Assembly: GCA_023433405.1 (NCBI GenBank)
Contig: JAEZCT010000067.1
Location: forward strand, 14,109 to 78,108
DNA length: 64,000 nucleotides
Origin: Bacillota bacterium
Lineage (GTDB): Bacteria; Bacillota; Clostridia; Oscillospirales; Ruminococcaceae
Direction: 5' to 3'
Part shown: positions 1 through 10,009 of the stretch, piece after piece
Position numbering within the stretch: position 1 is the first letter of the stretch
Layout of the letters: each line of letters opens with the position of its first letter
The notes under the pieces: generated by a model
Database searches by the model: none
Seen by the model: only the letters and a program-made list of their open reading frames with translations
What the model was told of the DNA's origin: nothing
Made by a program: the position numbers and the translations under genes

Positions 1-1
1 G

Positions 2-2779
2 GCTGTATTTTTAAATATTGAGTTTCGCCGTTCAGTACAAAAAGAGAACTCCGCCTTACTTTCCACGCTGGTTAACAGCGTGGGCGTGGATGCAGAAAAG
101 TATTATACCGAAACACGGCATTCGGTGGAGCTGATGAGCCTTGAGCCGGAATTTGCTCAGTTATTGGAACTTGTCGCAAGTGCGCAAACGGATATGCAAA
201 CCATTCGGCTTAACGCCTCAACCCAAATGGAAAAACAGGCGGCAAAGATTACGGAACTTAAGAATTTGCTTTTAATTGACCATAACGGTCGGGTCGTGCT
301 GTCGCTAAAGGGAGAACGCGTAGGGGAAAGCTATACAAGCAATACCCAATTACAGCAAATGGCGGATAAGGAAGCCTATTCGTCAAAGATTTTGTACAGC
401 GAAAGCCACGGCGCCTATTTCTTTCACAGCGCGGCCATAGGCACTAAAAACGGGCAGCTACTGGGTTTTTTGGTAGCGGAGCTTGACATAGCCTATTTTG
501 CGACCGCGGCACGGAATATCACCGTGGGGGAAGAGGGCTATATCTATTTTGTCGACGCGGGCGGCATAGTTTTTGCCCATCGTTACCCTGAGCGGCAAAC
601 TACGGTATTGGCGTTTAGCCACGACGGCGGCTTTTACGAGCAGTACGAACAGATTATACAGCCTGGGGCTCCGGCAAAGGGTGAAATCATTTACAATTAC
701 ACCAACAGCTCCCGCCTTTACGGGGCATACAGCAGGCTGGACTTTATTGACGGCTACCTGTTTGCCGTGCGCAGCGAGGAGGAGATGAACCGCGCATTTG
801 GCAAGATGACGCTGCTTTTAAACCTCGGCCTGCTGGGGCTGGGTGTTTTAGGGGTGGCGGGCATGGCCTTTTCCATTACCAGCATTAAGCGCCCGGTGTA
901 TCAACTGCTGCGCTCCATTGGCAGTATTCTTAAAGAGAACGGGTACATTCGCTGTGAATATGAGGCGGGTAACGAGCTGGGGTGGATGGCAGGCGAGGTA
1001 AACCGGCTGAACTTTGATGTATCAACCCATATTGCCGACTTAAAGGAAAACGAGCAGCGCTACCGCACCGCACTGGAGGCGGTGAGCGATATTGTGTGGG
1101 AATATGACGTCGAAACCCAGAAATACACCTTTATGGCCAAGGATAAGGGAATGCTGGGCGCCCGGCGTATTGAAAACGTGGAGATTGTAAACTGTCCGTG
1201 GGCCTACGCCGCCGACCCCGAAACCGAGGCTAGGCGCGACTCGGAGTTTAAGCGCTTTATTAGGGGCGATGTGCGCACCTACCGCCACGAGTACGAGACC
1301 CGTGACATTCGCGGAAACCCCACATGGGCGGAGAGCATTGCCACCGCGCTCAAAAACAAGGATGACAAGATTGTACGGGTAATTGGCTCGATTAGCGATA
1401 TTACGCAAAAGAAGCTGTATGATATGCGGGTGCTGCATTCGGCGGAGTTTGATAAGCTTACCAGCGTATACAACCGCGCCACCATTGAACGCAGGGTGAA
1501 GGAATCGCTGCCCCTCAGCCCGCGCTCGGCGCTGATTATGATTGACCTTGATAATTTTAAGGTGATAAACGATACCTTCGGCCACCAATTCGGCGACCAG
1601 ATTTTGCAGTTTGTTTCCGCAAGCATTCTTAAAACCGTTTCTCCTCAGGACCTTGTGGGGCGCATAGGCGGCGATGAATTTATAGTTTACATACGCGAGT
1701 ACCTCAATGAGGAAACCCTTGAGAACATTTCGGCGGGCATTGTGGCAGCACTGCAAAGCGGCTATGAAAAGGAGGGCGTAACCTACCGCCTCTCGGGCAG
1801 CGTGGGGGTCGCCGAGGCCTTTGCCTTTGGTGCGGAAAGCTATAAATCCCTGCTCTCCAACGCCGATTTTGCCATGTACAGCGCAAAACGCAAGGGCAAA
1901 AATAAATTTATGCTGTTTAACGAGGAGCTGTACCGCGAAAAGGTAAAGATTGATGTGGTGGCATGCCATATTAAAAACATGGCGGGCAGCGACATCCTTA
2001 CCCTCAGACTTATGCCCATCTATTGCACCTGCAACGACCGCGTGGTACGTTTTTACGCGGATGTAGATATAAAAATACCCGAATACCCGGAGGTTAAGCG
2101 CGACGAGGTCTATCGCATTGCCATGGAAAGCAACCAGCAGGCAGCCCTGTTGGAGCATACCTTCCGCTGGGTGTGCCGTGCTATCCGTGAGCTTGACCCG
2201 CACAATGCCTACCACACAGCCGTAACCTACCGCATACCCGCAATTTCTATCGTCAATGAAACCATGCTTTCAGTATTAACCCGCGTGGTGGAGGAGGAGG
2301 GAGTAGATACCAAAAACCTTGCGTTATCGCTGGAGCCAAAGACCGTCAGCGCGTTTGACCGCTCCGCCCACAACTTTATCAACTCCCTGCGTCAAATCTG
2401 CTCGGATATTGAGCTAAGCAGCTACGGCGGTATGTACACCAGCTACAATATCGTCAGCGATTTTAACTTTGACAGCGTCCTGTTTTCCGAGGAGATGGTT
2501 GTCAAGGCACTGCACAGCCGCAAGCATATGGCAATACTCGATTCTATTATGGACATCGCCCGCCAGACCTCCACGGCCTGTACGCTGCTGCTAACCGCCG
2601 CACACCGGGAGTTTTTTAGGGATAAGCTCAGCAGCGGGTGCTATCAGTACTGCACGGGTACCCGGGTGACGACCGAGAACGCGCTCGCAATGCTGCAAAG
2701 CAGAACCCCGCTGGTAAATAAGTTTGAGTGCCAAAACTATAAAACAAGGCTGCTCGAGAACACCATCCTAGGGCTATAG
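2..2779 (+). CDS. Membrane diguanylate cyclase, Cache-PAS-GGDEF-degenerate EAL (5' end outside window)
   Basis: The frame is open from the left edge, so the true start lies outside the window; an in-frame GTG at 80 is internal. Counting from base 2, an extracellular Cache-like sensor spans about residues 60-260. A membrane segment follows at about 272-292, a PAS domain at 350-470 and a GGDEF domain at 475-650. The last 240 residues align in outline with an EAL domain. The GGDEF motif is intact (R-I-G-G-D-E-F, near 1660-1681), so c-di-GMP synthesis is likely. The inhibitory RxxD site just upstream reads S-P-Q-D, so product inhibition is probably lost. The EAL signature and its metal ligands are absent, so that domain is probably not a phosphodiesterase. 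A cheW-like gene follows after 40 bases, which suggests a shared transcript. Confidence 0.88.
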   Translation, partial: AVFLNIEFRRSVQKENSALLSTLVNSVGVDAEKYYTETRHSVELMSLEPEFAQLLELVASAQTDMQTIRLNASTQMEKQAAKITELKNLLLIDHNGRVVLSLKGERVGESYTSNTQLQQMADKEAYSSKILYSESHGAYFFHSAAIGTKNGQLLGFLVAELDIAYFATAARNITVGEEGYIYFVDAGGIVFAHRYPERQTTVLAFSHDGGFYEQYEQIIQPGAPAKGEIIYNYTNSSRLYGAYSRLDFIDGYLFAVRSEEEMNRAFGKMTLLLNLGLLGLGVLGVAGMAFSITSIKRPVYQLLRSIGSILKENGYIRCEYEAGNELGWMAGEVNRLNFDVSTHIADLKENEQRYRTALEAVSDIVWEYDVETQKYTFMAKDKGMLGARRIENVEIVNCPWAYAADPETEARRDSEFKRFIRGDVRTYRHEYETRDIRGNPTWAESIATALKNKDDKIVRVIGSISDITQKKLYDMRVLHSAEFDKLTSVYNRATIERRVKESLPLSPRSALIMIDLDNFKVINDTFGHQFGDQILQFVSASILKTVSPQDLVGRIGGDEFIVYIREYLNEETLENISAGIVAALQSGYEKEGVTYRLSGSVGVAEAFAFGAESYKSLLSNADFAMYSAKRKGKNKFMLFNEELYREKVKIDVVACHIKNMAGSDILTLRLMPIYCTCNDRVVRFYADVDIKIPEYPEVKRDEVYRIAMESNQQAALLEHTFRWVCRAIRELDPHNAYHTAVTYRIPAISIVNETMLSVLTRVVEEEGVDTKNLALSLEPKTVSAFDRSAHNFINSLRQICSDIELSSYGGMYTSYNIVSDFNFDSVLFSEEMVVKALHSRKHMAILDSIMDIARQTSTACTLLLTAAHREFFRDKLSSGCYQYCTGTRVTTENALAMLQSRTPLVNKFECQNYKTRLLENTILGL

Positions 2780-2819
2780 CAAACGATTATTACACAGTGA
2801 ATTAAGGAGGATGAACATC

Positions 2820-3287
2820 ATGGCAATCGGATACGACTTAATGCAGGATGAAACGCAGGAAGACACAATGCAGGGCAAATACCTTACCTTTACCCTTGGC
2901 AAGGGGAACTACGCTGTGCCCATACGGTATGTGATAGAGATTAACCGGGTGCTCGATATTACCTTTGTGCCGGATTTTCCGTGGTATCTTGAGGGTGTGA
3001 CCAATCTGCGCGGCAGAATAATACCCATTATGAACCTGCGCAAGCGGCTGGGACTGCCGGTGATTGAATTTACCGACACCACCTGCTTTATGATTATCTC
3101 GGTCAACGATTCCCCCTATGGGCTTATTGTAGACAGCATATCAGAGGTGGTAAGCATTGAGGATGAGGACATCAGCGAGCCGCCTATCGTAGAGGACAGC
3201 GCGGTGAGCGACTTTATTTTGGGCATTGCCCGCGTCAATGACCAGATTAAGCTCATTGTGGATTGCGAGACGATTTTGGCGGAGTAA
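2820..3287 (+). CDS. cheW: CheW-like chemotaxis coupling protein
   Basis: This is a single CheW domain protein of normal family length (155 residues). The core that includes the P-D-F-P-W-Y-L-E-G-V-x-N-L-R-G segment is typical of CheW scaffolds that link chemoreceptors to the CheA kinase. An ATG at 2811 directly abuts the AAGGAGG site at 2804-2810. The in-frame ATG at 2820 has proper spacing of about 9 bases and is chosen. No cheA or receptor gene is nearby. The gene follows a sensor diguanylate cyclase, so it may couple to that signalling system or to an array encoded elsewhere. The second possibility is inference. Confidence 0.85.
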   Translation: MAIGYDLMQDETQEDTMQGKYLTFTLGKGNYAVPIRYVIEINRVLDITFVPDFPWYLEGVTNLRGRIIPIMNLRKRLGLPVIEFTDTTCFMIISVNDSPYGLIVDSISEVVSIEDEDISEPPIVEDSAVSDFILGIARVNDQIKLIVDCETILAE

Positions 3288-3306
3288 TTTCCGCTGCGTA
3301 TACAAA

Positions 3307-3343
3307 ACACAAGCCGGCCCGCGTTATGCGGGCCGGCTTGTGT
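3307..3343. terminator. Bidirectional rho-independent terminator between cheW and leuB
   Basis: A perfect 16-bp stem (3307-3322 with 3328-3343) has a five-base loop. On the minus strand it is followed by TGTTTTGT, which gives a T-rich exit for the leu operon. On the plus strand it closes cheW but has only a weak T tract. The two converging genes end 20 and 59 bases away. Confidence 0.8.
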
Positions 3344-3401
3344 GGTATTGGTGTATGATTACTGCCGGCTCCACAATGAAACCGGCAAAGAGGTAAGCAG
3401 G

Positions 3402-4472
3402 TTACAGCGCCGCGAGAATGCGGTCGGTCATGGCGTCGCAGGTGAGCGTCGCTTCGCCCTCCCGGGCGATGTCGCCGGTGCGCGCGCCGCTTTTTAGCAC
3501 CTTATCCACCGCGCTTTCAATTGCCGCCGCCTCAGACTCAAGACCGAAGGAGAGGCGCAGCATGAGCGCGCAGGAAAGGATTGTGGCAATGGGGTTTGCG
3601 ACGCCCTTGCCCGCGATGTCGGGGGCGGAGCCGTGAATGGGCTCGTACAGCCCACGGGTGCCGTCGCCTAAGGACGCGGAGGATAACAAACCGATAGAGC
3701 CGGTGAGCATGGAGGCCTCGTCGGACAAAATATCGCCGAACATGTTGCTGGTTACCACCACATCAAACTGCGAGGGGTTTCGCACCAGCTGCATGGCGCA
3801 GTTATCCACCAGCATGTCGGTGCAGGTGATGTCGGGATAATTCGCGGCAACCTGATGAACAACCTCGCGCCACAGGCGGGAGCTTTCCAGCACGTTAGCC
3901 TTATCCACGCTCAATACCTTTTTACCCCGTACCCTGGCAAGCTCAAAGGCGTTTTTGGCAATGCGCGTAATCTCCATTGTGTTGTAAGCCTCGGTGTCGT
4001 AGGCCTCCTCTCCGCCCTCGGAGTCTCTTCTGCCCCGGTCGCCGAAGTAAATGCCGCCGGTCAGCTCCCGCACGATAATCATATCAATGCCCTTTTTTGC
4101 AATATCCTCTCGCAGGGGGCAGGCCGAGGCAAGGCTCTCAAACAAACGGGCGGGGCGCAGGTTAGCGTATAAACCCAGTGCCTTGCGTATGCCCAAAAGC
4201 GCCGCCTCCGGGCGCAGGTGCCCGGGCAGGGTGTCCCACTTGGGGCCGCCCACAGCGCCAAGCAGCACGCTGTCGCTTGCAAGGCAGGTATCCACCGTTT
4301 CCTTGGGCAGGGGGTGGCCGGTTGCTTCATAGGCGCAGCCGCCCATTAAAACCTTGGTATAGGTAAAGGTGTGGCCGAATTTCTCCGAAATCCGGTCCAT
4401 TACGCGCAGGGACGCGCTTACAATCTCGGGTCCGATGCCGTCGCCCTCTATCACCGCGATGCGGTAGTCCAT
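3402..4472 (-). CDS. leuB: 3-isopropylmalate dehydrogenase
   Basis: The enzyme oxidises and decarboxylates 3-isopropylmalate to 2-oxoisocaproate in leucine synthesis. With citramalate-derived substrate it also makes 2-oxobutyrate for isoleucine. The 356-residue length is standard. Family motifs seen include E-L-T-G-G-I-Y-F-G (substrate loop), V-D-K-A-N-V-L near mid-protein, the Mg-binding stretch ending G-D-I-L-S-D-E-A, and the NAD-site G-S-A-P-D-I-A-G. The ATG at 4472 is preceded by AAAGGAAAGGAA. This is the last gene of the leftward branched-chain amino acid block, 39 bases after leuD, and the terminator at 3307-3343 follows it. Confidence 0.97.
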   Translation of the reverse strand: MDYRIAVIEGDGIGPEIVSASLRVMDRISEKFGHTFTYTKVLMGGCAYEATGHPLPKETVDTCLASDSVLLGAVGGPKWDTLPGHLRPEAALLGIRKALGLYANLRPARLFESLASACPLREDIAKKGIDMIIVRELTGGIYFGDRGRRDSEGGEEAYDTEAYNTMEITRIAKNAFELARVRGKKVLSVDKANVLESSRLWREVVHQVAANYPDITCTDMLVDNCAMQLVRNPSQFDVVVTSNMFGDILSDEASMLTGSIGLLSSASLGDGTRGLYEPIHGSAPDIAGKGVANPIATILSCALMLRLSFGLESEAAAIESAVDKVLKSGARTGDIAREGEATLTCDAMTDRILAAL

Positions 4473-4511
4473 AGTATCAGTTCCTTTCCTTTGCTGGCGT
4501 TATGCCGTGTT

Positions 4512-4985
4512 CTATTTCGCGAGTGATTTTAACAGTCCGCCCGCCGCCACAATGTTCTGAAGGAACTCGGGAAAGGGTGCAAAGACGGTGGTAATGCCCT
4601 TGGTGTGATTGGTAAGCTCCCCTTTGGCAAAATCGATGCTCACCTTGTCACCCTCGTTAATCTCCGCGTCGCACTCAATAATAGGCAGCCCGATGTTGAT
4701 GGCGTTGCGGTAAAAGATGCGCGCGAAGCTTTTCGCCACCACGCAGGCTATGCCGCTGGTTTTAATGGCAAGGGGCGCGTGCTCACGCGAGGAGCCGCAG
4801 CCAAAGTTAGCCCCGGCCGCGATGATGTCGCCCTCCTTCACACGGTCAACAAAGGTTTTATCAATATCCTCCATACAGTGCGCGGCAAGGGCCTTGGGGT
4901 CGGCGGTGTTGAGGTAGCGGGCGGGGATGATGACATCGGTATCGACGTTATCACCATATTTAATCACGGTAGCGTTTGAAATCAT
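4512..4985 (-). CDS. leuD: 3-isopropylmalate dehydratase small subunit
   Basis: LeuD is the small subunit of isopropylmalate isomerase and partners with LeuC. The conserved [14 protein letters not shown] swivel-domain motif is present, and the protein starts in the usual way with [12 protein letters not shown]. The open frame reaches further upstream. The start at 4985 gives the normal size of about 157 residues and has AAAGGGG at a suitable distance. leuC lies 96 bases upstream and leuB 39 bases downstream. Bases 5030-5042, just inside the gap to leuC, match the terminal repeat of the 162-bp element at 43889. Confidence 0.95.
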   Translation of the reverse strand: MISNATVIKYGDNVDTDVIIPARYLNTADPKALAAHCMEDIDKTFVDRVKEGDIIAAGANFGCGSSREHAPLAIKTSGIACVVAKSFARIFYRNAINIGLPIIECDAEINEGDKVSIDFAKGELTNHTKGITTVFAPFPEFLQNIVAAGGLLKSLAK

Positions 4986-5081
4986 GGTAATACCCCTTTC
5001 GGTTTTATTGGGACTCTGGAGAACCTGTTCTCGTTTTAGCATACCTGAAGAATACGCACTGGCTTTCACCAAATGCGGCGG

Positions 5082-6335
5082 TTACAGCGCGGCGGGGTCA
5101 AAGATCTTGCCCGCAAGGGCGGAGGCCGCCGCCACGGCGGGGCTTGCCAGATACACCTCGCTGTCGGGGTGACCCATGCGCCCCACAAAGTTACGGTTGG
5201 TGGTGGCGACGCAGCGCTCACCCGGAGCAAGTATGCCCATATGTCCCCCAAGGCAGGGGCCGCAGGTGGGGGTGCTGACAATACAGCCGGACTCAATAAA
5301 GGTTTTAAGCAGACCCTCCTCCATCGCCTCCAAATAAATACGCTGAGTGGCGGGAATTACGATGGTGCGCACGTTTTTCGCCACCTTTTTTCCCTTGAGG
5401 ATTGCTGCGGCCTCCTGCAAATCGGATAACCTTCCATTGGTGCAGGAGCCGATTACCACCTGGTCGATTACCACCTCGCCGGTGTTGTCGATGGTTCTGG
5501 TGTTGCTGGGCAGGTGGGGGAATGCGACGGTGGAGCGCAGGGCGGAAAGGTCGATGTCGTACACCGCGTCATAGGGCGCGTCGTCGTCCGCCGTGTAAAC
5601 AACCGGCTTGCGGTCGCTGTGTTCTGCAATATAGGCGAGAGTCTTTTCATCTACGGGGAAGATGCCGTTCTTGCCGCCCGCCTCAATTGCCATATTGGCG
5701 ACGCAAAGGCGGTCATCCATGGTCAGGTTTGCGACACCCTCGCCGGCAAATTCCATGGATTTATATAAGGCGCCGTCCACGCCAATCATGCCGATGATAT
5801 GCAAAATAAGATCCTTGCCCGAAACATGCCTTTGGAACTTGCCGCGGAGGTTGAATTTGATGGCGCTTGGCACCTTAAACCATGCCTTGCCATACGCCAT
5901 ACCCGCCGCCATATCGGTAGAGCCTACGCCGGTGGAGAATGCGCCCAGCGCGCCGTAGGTGCAGGTATGGCTGTCGGCGCCAATGATGACGTCACCTGCC
6001 ACCACCAGGCCTTTTTCGGGCAGCAGCGCGTGCTCCACACCCATCTCACCTACGTCAAAAAAGTTCTCAATACCCTGCTTGCCGGCAAAGAGGCGAATTT
6101 GCTTTGATTGCTCGGCCGCCTTGATGTCCTTGTTGGGGGTAAAATGGTCCAGCACCAGCGCAATGCGTTTTTTATCAAACACATCGCCGCAGCCTGCCTT
6201 TTCGTACTCGTTAATTGCAACGGGGGAGGTGATGTCGTTACCCAGCACAAGGTCAAGGTTTGCCATAATCATCTCACCCGCCAAAACCTCCTGCTTTCCG
6301 CAATGGTTTGCAAGGATTTTCTGCGTCATCGTCAT
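5082..6335 (-). CDS. leuC: 3-isopropylmalate dehydratase large subunit
   Basis: LeuC is the aconitase-family large subunit and carries the [4Fe-4S] cluster. The cluster ligands lie in S-C-T-N-G and P-T-C-G-P-C-L-G. At about 417 residues it belongs to the shorter, archaeal/clostridial LeuC type. An ATG at 6341 sits only two bases from the AAGGA site, so the in-frame ATG at 6335 (M-T-M-T-Q-K) with 8-base spacing is preferred. The LeuCD pair would isomerise both isopropylmalate and citramalate, because cimA lies immediately upstream. Confidence 0.95.
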   Translation of the reverse strand: MTMTQKILANHCGKQEVLAGEMIMANLDLVLGNDITSPVAINEYEKAGCGDVFDKKRIALVLDHFTPNKDIKAAEQSKQIRLFAGKQGIENFFDVGEMGVEHALLPEKGLVVAGDVIIGADSHTCTYGALGAFSTGVGSTDMAAGMAYGKAWFKVPSAIKFNLRGKFQRHVSGKDLILHIIGMIGVDGALYKSMEFAGEGVANLTMDDRLCVANMAIEAGGKNGIFPVDEKTLAYIAEHSDRKPVVYTADDDAPYDAVYDIDLSALRSTVAFPHLPSNTRTIDNTGEVVIDQVVIGSCTNGRLSDLQEAAAILKGKKVAKNVRTIVIPATQRIYLEAMEEGLLKTFIESGCIVSTPTCGPCLGGHMGILAPGERCVATTNRNFVGRMGHPDSEVYLASPAVAAASALAGKIFDPAAL

Positions 6336-6507
6336 TGCCATTATCCTTTTCCAGCCTTTCCAATTAGATATTTAGAGGTCAGAGGGCAGAGGACAGACTT
6401 AGGCGGCTTATCACAGGATTCTGCTTTTTGGGGATATGCCTTGGGATGGGGGACGCTTCCTTTCCGGTCACCAGCCGCTGCCCATAAGCCTGCGCCCTCT
6501 TGCGGGG

Positions 6508-8067
6508 CTATTTCATTAGCGCGAATTCAATGGAATCAACCAGAGCCTCCCAGCTGGCGGCGATGATGTCGGTGGAAACGCCCACCGTCGTCCATTTGCG
6601 GGGGCCGTCGGTGCTTTCTATCAGTACGCGTACCTTCGCCCCGGTGGCATGCTCGGCCTGCAATACGCGCACCTTGTAGTCAATAAGGTGTACCTTGCTA
6701 AGCTCGGGGTAAAACACCGTAAGCGCCTTGCGCAGGGCAAGGTCGAGGGCGTGTACCGGGCCGTTGCCTACGGCGGCGGTGGTTTCGTGCTTGCCGCCCA
6801 CCTGTATTTTAAGCATGGCGCTCGCGTTGGTTTCGCCGTCGGGGGAGGGGAACTCGCCGCTGGTTTTATACATATCCAGCGTAAAGTGGGGGGTAAACCG
6901 CCCCATTGCCCGCTTGCACAAAAGCTCGAAGCTTGCGTCCGCCGCCTCAAACTGGTAGCCCTCATGCTCCTTCTCCTTTAGCAGGTTAAGGAGGCTTGCG
7001 GTCGCCTCTGTGTCCTTAGAAAGCTCGGGCAGTACCCCTGCAAGCTTTGCAAGCAGCGCGTTCTTGCCCGCCACCTCGGATAAAAGAAACCGGCGGGTGT
7101 TGCCCACCTCGGCGGGGGGAACATGCTCAAAGGAGCGGGAAAGCTTGTTAACGCCGTCTATGTGCATACCGCCCTTGTGGGCAAAGGCGCTGCTGCCCAC
7201 ATAGGGCAGGCTGCCGCGCAGGTTGATGTTGGCAATTTCGGCAAGCTTCATCGCCGTGGCGGTCAGCTCCTTTAAGTCTCCCAGGATGCAGGGCTTTTTA
7301 AGCTTCAGGGCAAGGGTGGGGATGAGGGCGCTCAGGTTTGCGTTGCCGCACCGCTCGCCAATGCCGGTAAAGGTGCCTTGGATATGCACCGCCCCAGCCT
7401 CCACCGCAAGCAGCGAGTTTGCCACCGCGCAGCCAATGTCGTTGTGGCAGTGTATGCCTACCCGCGCGGTGGGAAAGCTGTCGCACACTGTTTTTGCAAT
7501 GGTGCCAATCTCAACGGGGGTGCTTCCACCGTTGGTGTCACATAAGCACAGCACGTCGGCCCCCGCCCCGAAGGCGGCGCGCAGCACGCTTAGGGCGTAA
7601 TCGGGGTTTGCCTTGTAGCCGTCAAAGAAATGCTCGGCGTCAAAGATAACCTCTTTACCGTTTTTCTTCATGTAGCCAACCGTATCGGCGACTAGGGAAA
7701 GGTTTTCCTCCAGCGTTACGCGCAAAACCTCAGTGGCGTGCAGATCCCAGGACTTGCCGAAGATGGAGACGGCGGGGGTACCCGCACTGAGGAGGGAGCG
7801 CACGTTTTCGTCGTCCTCCACCGCCACGTTCTTGCGGCGGGTGCTGCCAAATGCACAGAGCTTTGCGTTTTTAAGTGTAAGCTCCCGTGCCTTATCAAAA
7901 AACTCCGAGTCCTTGGGGTTTGAGACGGGGTTGCCCGCCTCGATATATGCCACGCCAAAGGAATCGAGAATCCTGACAACGGCAAGCTTATCGGATACTG
8001 AGAAGGAGATGCCCTCGCTCTGTGCGCCGTCGCGTAGGGTTGTGTCGAGTATTTCCAGTGTTTTCAT
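6508..8067 (-). CDS. cimA: (R)-citramalate synthase
   Basis: CimA condenses pyruvate with acetyl-CoA to (R)-citramalate, the entry to isoleucine without threonine. The protein has the DRE-TIM start D-T-T-L-R-D-G-A-Q, the H-C-H-N-D-x-G metal site, the G-E-R-C-G-N-A-N motif and a C-terminal LeuA-type allosteric domain. The N-x-V-S-N-P-K-D-S-E-F-F segment and the overall sequence set it apart from the LeuA next door. The open frame reaches 8112 with a TTG. The ATG at 8067 gives the normal N-terminus (M-K-T-L-E-I-L-D-T-T) and about 519 residues. Its ribosome site is weak. Confusion with a second leuA is possible but less likely. Confidence 0.92.
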   Translation of the reverse strand: MKTLEILDTTLRDGAQSEGISFSVSDKLAVVRILDSFGVAYIEAGNPVSNPKDSEFFDKARELTLKNAKLCAFGSTRRKNVAVEDDENVRSLLSAGTPAVSIFGKSWDLHATEVLRVTLEENLSLVADTVGYMKKNGKEVIFDAEHFFDGYKANPDYALSVLRAAFGAGADVLCLCDTNGGSTPVEIGTIAKTVCDSFPTARVGIHCHNDIGCAVANSLLAVEAGAVHIQGTFTGIGERCGNANLSALIPTLALKLKKPCILGDLKELTATAMKLAEIANINLRGSLPYVGSSAFAHKGGMHIDGVNKLSRSFEHVPPAEVGNTRRFLLSEVAGKNALLAKLAGVLPELSKDTEATASLLNLLKEKEHEGYQFEAADASFELLCKRAMGRFTPHFTLDMYKTSGEFPSPDGETNASAMLKIQVGGKHETTAAVGNGPVHALDLALRKALTVFYPELSKVHLIDYKVRVLQAEHATGAKVRVLIESTDGPRKWTTVGVSTDIIAASWEALVDSIEFALMK

Positions 8068-8206
8068 GGTTATTGACCATGCCTTTCCGGCGTCTATGCC
8101 GAAAAGGCACAAACACCATTAAATCTGCACCAGCAATTGGTAAGAGGGCGCTGATAAAGCTGTGAAAGCGCAAATATGAATAATAATATCACTTTCATCC
8201 ATGGCG

Positions 8207-9718
8207 TTACTGTGCGTGAAGCAGCCTGTTAATTCCGCCCAAATAGGCAAGCAGGCTGGCTTCAATAATGTCGGTGGAAAGTCCTCTGCCGGTGTAGATC
8301 TTGTCTCCCGAGCGCAGCTTGACGAGCACCTCGCCCAGCGCGTCGCGTCCCTCGCCCACGGAATGGATGGAGTAATCCTCCAGCGAATGCTCCGGCGCGC
8401 CGGTGAGCTTTGTTATGGCGTTAAACGCCGCGTCTATCGGGCCGTCGCCAATGGCGACCTCCTCCCTTTCCTCCCCGTTTTTGGAAAGGCGCACAAGGCT
8501 CGTGGCGGTGGCAAAGTTGCTTGCGTGTACGTCAAAGCGGCTTAACGTATATTCACCCGTCGCTGTGGCGGTTTTACTTGAGACCAGCGCCTCCAAATCC
8601 AGGCGGGTGACCTCCTTTTTCTTGTCGCAAAGCTCCTTAAACTGCATAAAATAGGCGTCTATCTGCTCGTTTGTGAGGTCATGCCCCCACTCGGCAAGCT
8701 GCTCGGCAAAGGCATGGCGGCCGCTGTGCTTACCGAGCACCATCTGGTTCTTTTTCAGCCCGATGGATTCGGGCGTCATAATCTCATAGGTGGTGCGCTC
8801 GGCGGATACCCCATGCTGGTGAATGCCCGACTCATGAGAAAAGGCGTTTTTGCCTACAATAGCCTTATTAAGCGGCACAATCGTACCAATGGTGTTGTAC
8901 ACCAAACGGCTGGCCTTAGAAATGCGGGTAGTGTCAATGTCGGTATGCACCCCAAGGGTTTGGCTGCGGGTGTGAATGGCCATGACAATCTCCTCCAGCG
9001 CCGCGTTGCCCGCGCGCTCGCCAAGACCATTAATGGTGCATTCCACCTGTGTGGCGCCCGCCCGCACACCTGCCAGGCTGTTGGCCACCGCCATGCCAAG
9101 GTCGTTGTGGCAGTGCATGGAGATGCGCGCGCGGTCGATATTCTCCACATGCTCGGTGAGGTATTTAATCAGTGCGGCCATTTCCTCGGGAGTGGTGTAG
9201 CCCACCGTATCGGGGATATTGACCACTGTAGCGCCCGCCGCAATGACCTTGGTTAAAATGGTGACAAGGAACTCCGGCTCGCTGCGCGTGGCGTCCTCGC
9301 AGGAAAACTCAATGCTATTGCAGTACTTCTTGGCGTAGCGCACCATTGCCTCGGCCTGCTCGAGCACCTTATCGGGGGCCATGCGCAGCTTATACTGCAT
9401 GTGAATGGGCGAGGTGGCGATAAAGGTGTGAATAACCGGCTCCGCCGCATGCTTTACCGCCTCGTAGGACGCGTCAATATCCTTCTCCAGCGCGCGGGAG
9501 AGGGAGGCGACTGCCGAGCCGCGAACCTCCTTTGCGACGGCCTGAATGGACTCGAAATCACCCTTGCTTGAAATGGCAAAGCCCGCCTCGATGACATCTA
9601 CCCTCAGCCGCTCAAGCTCCCTTGCAATCGCAAGCTTTTCCTCCAGGTTCATACTGCATCCGGGCGATTGCTCGCCGTCGCGCAGGGTGGTGTCAAATAT
9701 ATAAATCTTTTTGTCCAT
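8207..9718 (-). CDS. leuA: 2-isopropylmalate synthase
   Basis: LeuA makes 2-isopropylmalate from 2-oxoisovalerate and acetyl-CoA, the committed step to leucine. D-T-T-L-R-D-G-E-Q-S-P-G, the H-C-H-N-D-L-G metal site and G-E-R-A-G-N-A are intact. The C-terminal leucine-sensing domain is complete (about 503 residues in total). The start at 9718 has GGGGAG 9 bases upstream; in-frame ATG 9724 is too close to it. cimA follows after about 140 bases. The gene is preceded by a 291-base gap after ilvD, so an additional promoter is possible, but none was recognised. Confidence 0.96.
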   Translation of the reverse strand: MDKKIYIFDTTLRDGEQSPGCSMNLEEKLAIARELERLRVDVIEAGFAISSKGDFESIQAVAKEVRGSAVASLSRALEKDIDASYEAVKHAAEPVIHTFIATSPIHMQYKLRMAPDKVLEQAEAMVRYAKKYCNSIEFSCEDATRSEPEFLVTILTKVIAAGATVVNIPDTVGYTTPEEMAALIKYLTEHVENIDRARISMHCHNDLGMAVANSLAGVRAGATQVECTINGLGERAGNAALEEIVMAIHTRSQTLGVHTDIDTTRISKASRLVYNTIGTIVPLNKAIVGKNAFSHESGIHQHGVSAERTTYEIMTPESIGLKKNQMVLGKHSGRHAFAEQLAEWGHDLTNEQIDAYFMQFKELCDKKKEVTRLDLEALVSSKTATATGEYTLSRFDVHASNFATATSLVRLSKNGEEREEVAIGDGPIDAAFNAITKLTGAPEHSLEDYSIHSVGEGRDALGEVLVKLRSGDKIYTGRGLSTDIIEASLLAYLGGINRLLHAQ

Positions 9719-10009
9719 AATCATTCTCCCCAATCTTATTGAATAAACGCTCTTCTCGTTTAGGCCTTGCTTTAAAAAGTGCCGAACATTCCACAGCACT
9801 GCCTTCGCTTTACGGGTATAGGCTAAAGACCCGTTTTAAAAAAAGAGTAAGAATCATTAAAGTGTGTCAGCGACGCACTTTTTTCTTAATTGTATTCGGC
9901 TGATGCTATTATCCGATAAACACGCGGATTTTTTCTACTCTTTTTTAGAAGGTTAGGGTTGGCGTCAGTCGGGAATGCCCGTCATTCTTCACCGCGTCGG
10001 CAATAAGGC
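9719..10009. other. ilvD-leuA gap with a degenerate family A repeat
   Basis: No gene is seen here. Bases 9906-9955 contain a worn copy of the family A hairpin repeat (ATTATCCGAT..., CACGCGGATTTTT, CTACTCTTTTTTAG). A hairpin at 9860-9880 followed by six T on the plus strand resembles a terminator for rightward transcription, although no rightward gene is present. On the leu strand a short stem ACGGGT/ACCCGT lies at about 9812-9834. No T-box sequence was recognised. Confidence 0.4.

Noticed and set aside
1040..2215. Long open frame on the minus strand inside the diguanylate cyclase gene (391 codons)
   Set aside because: It is antisense to a clear Cache-PAS-GGDEF protein, has no recognisable domain and no ribosome site; it is a codon-bias shadow of the real gene.
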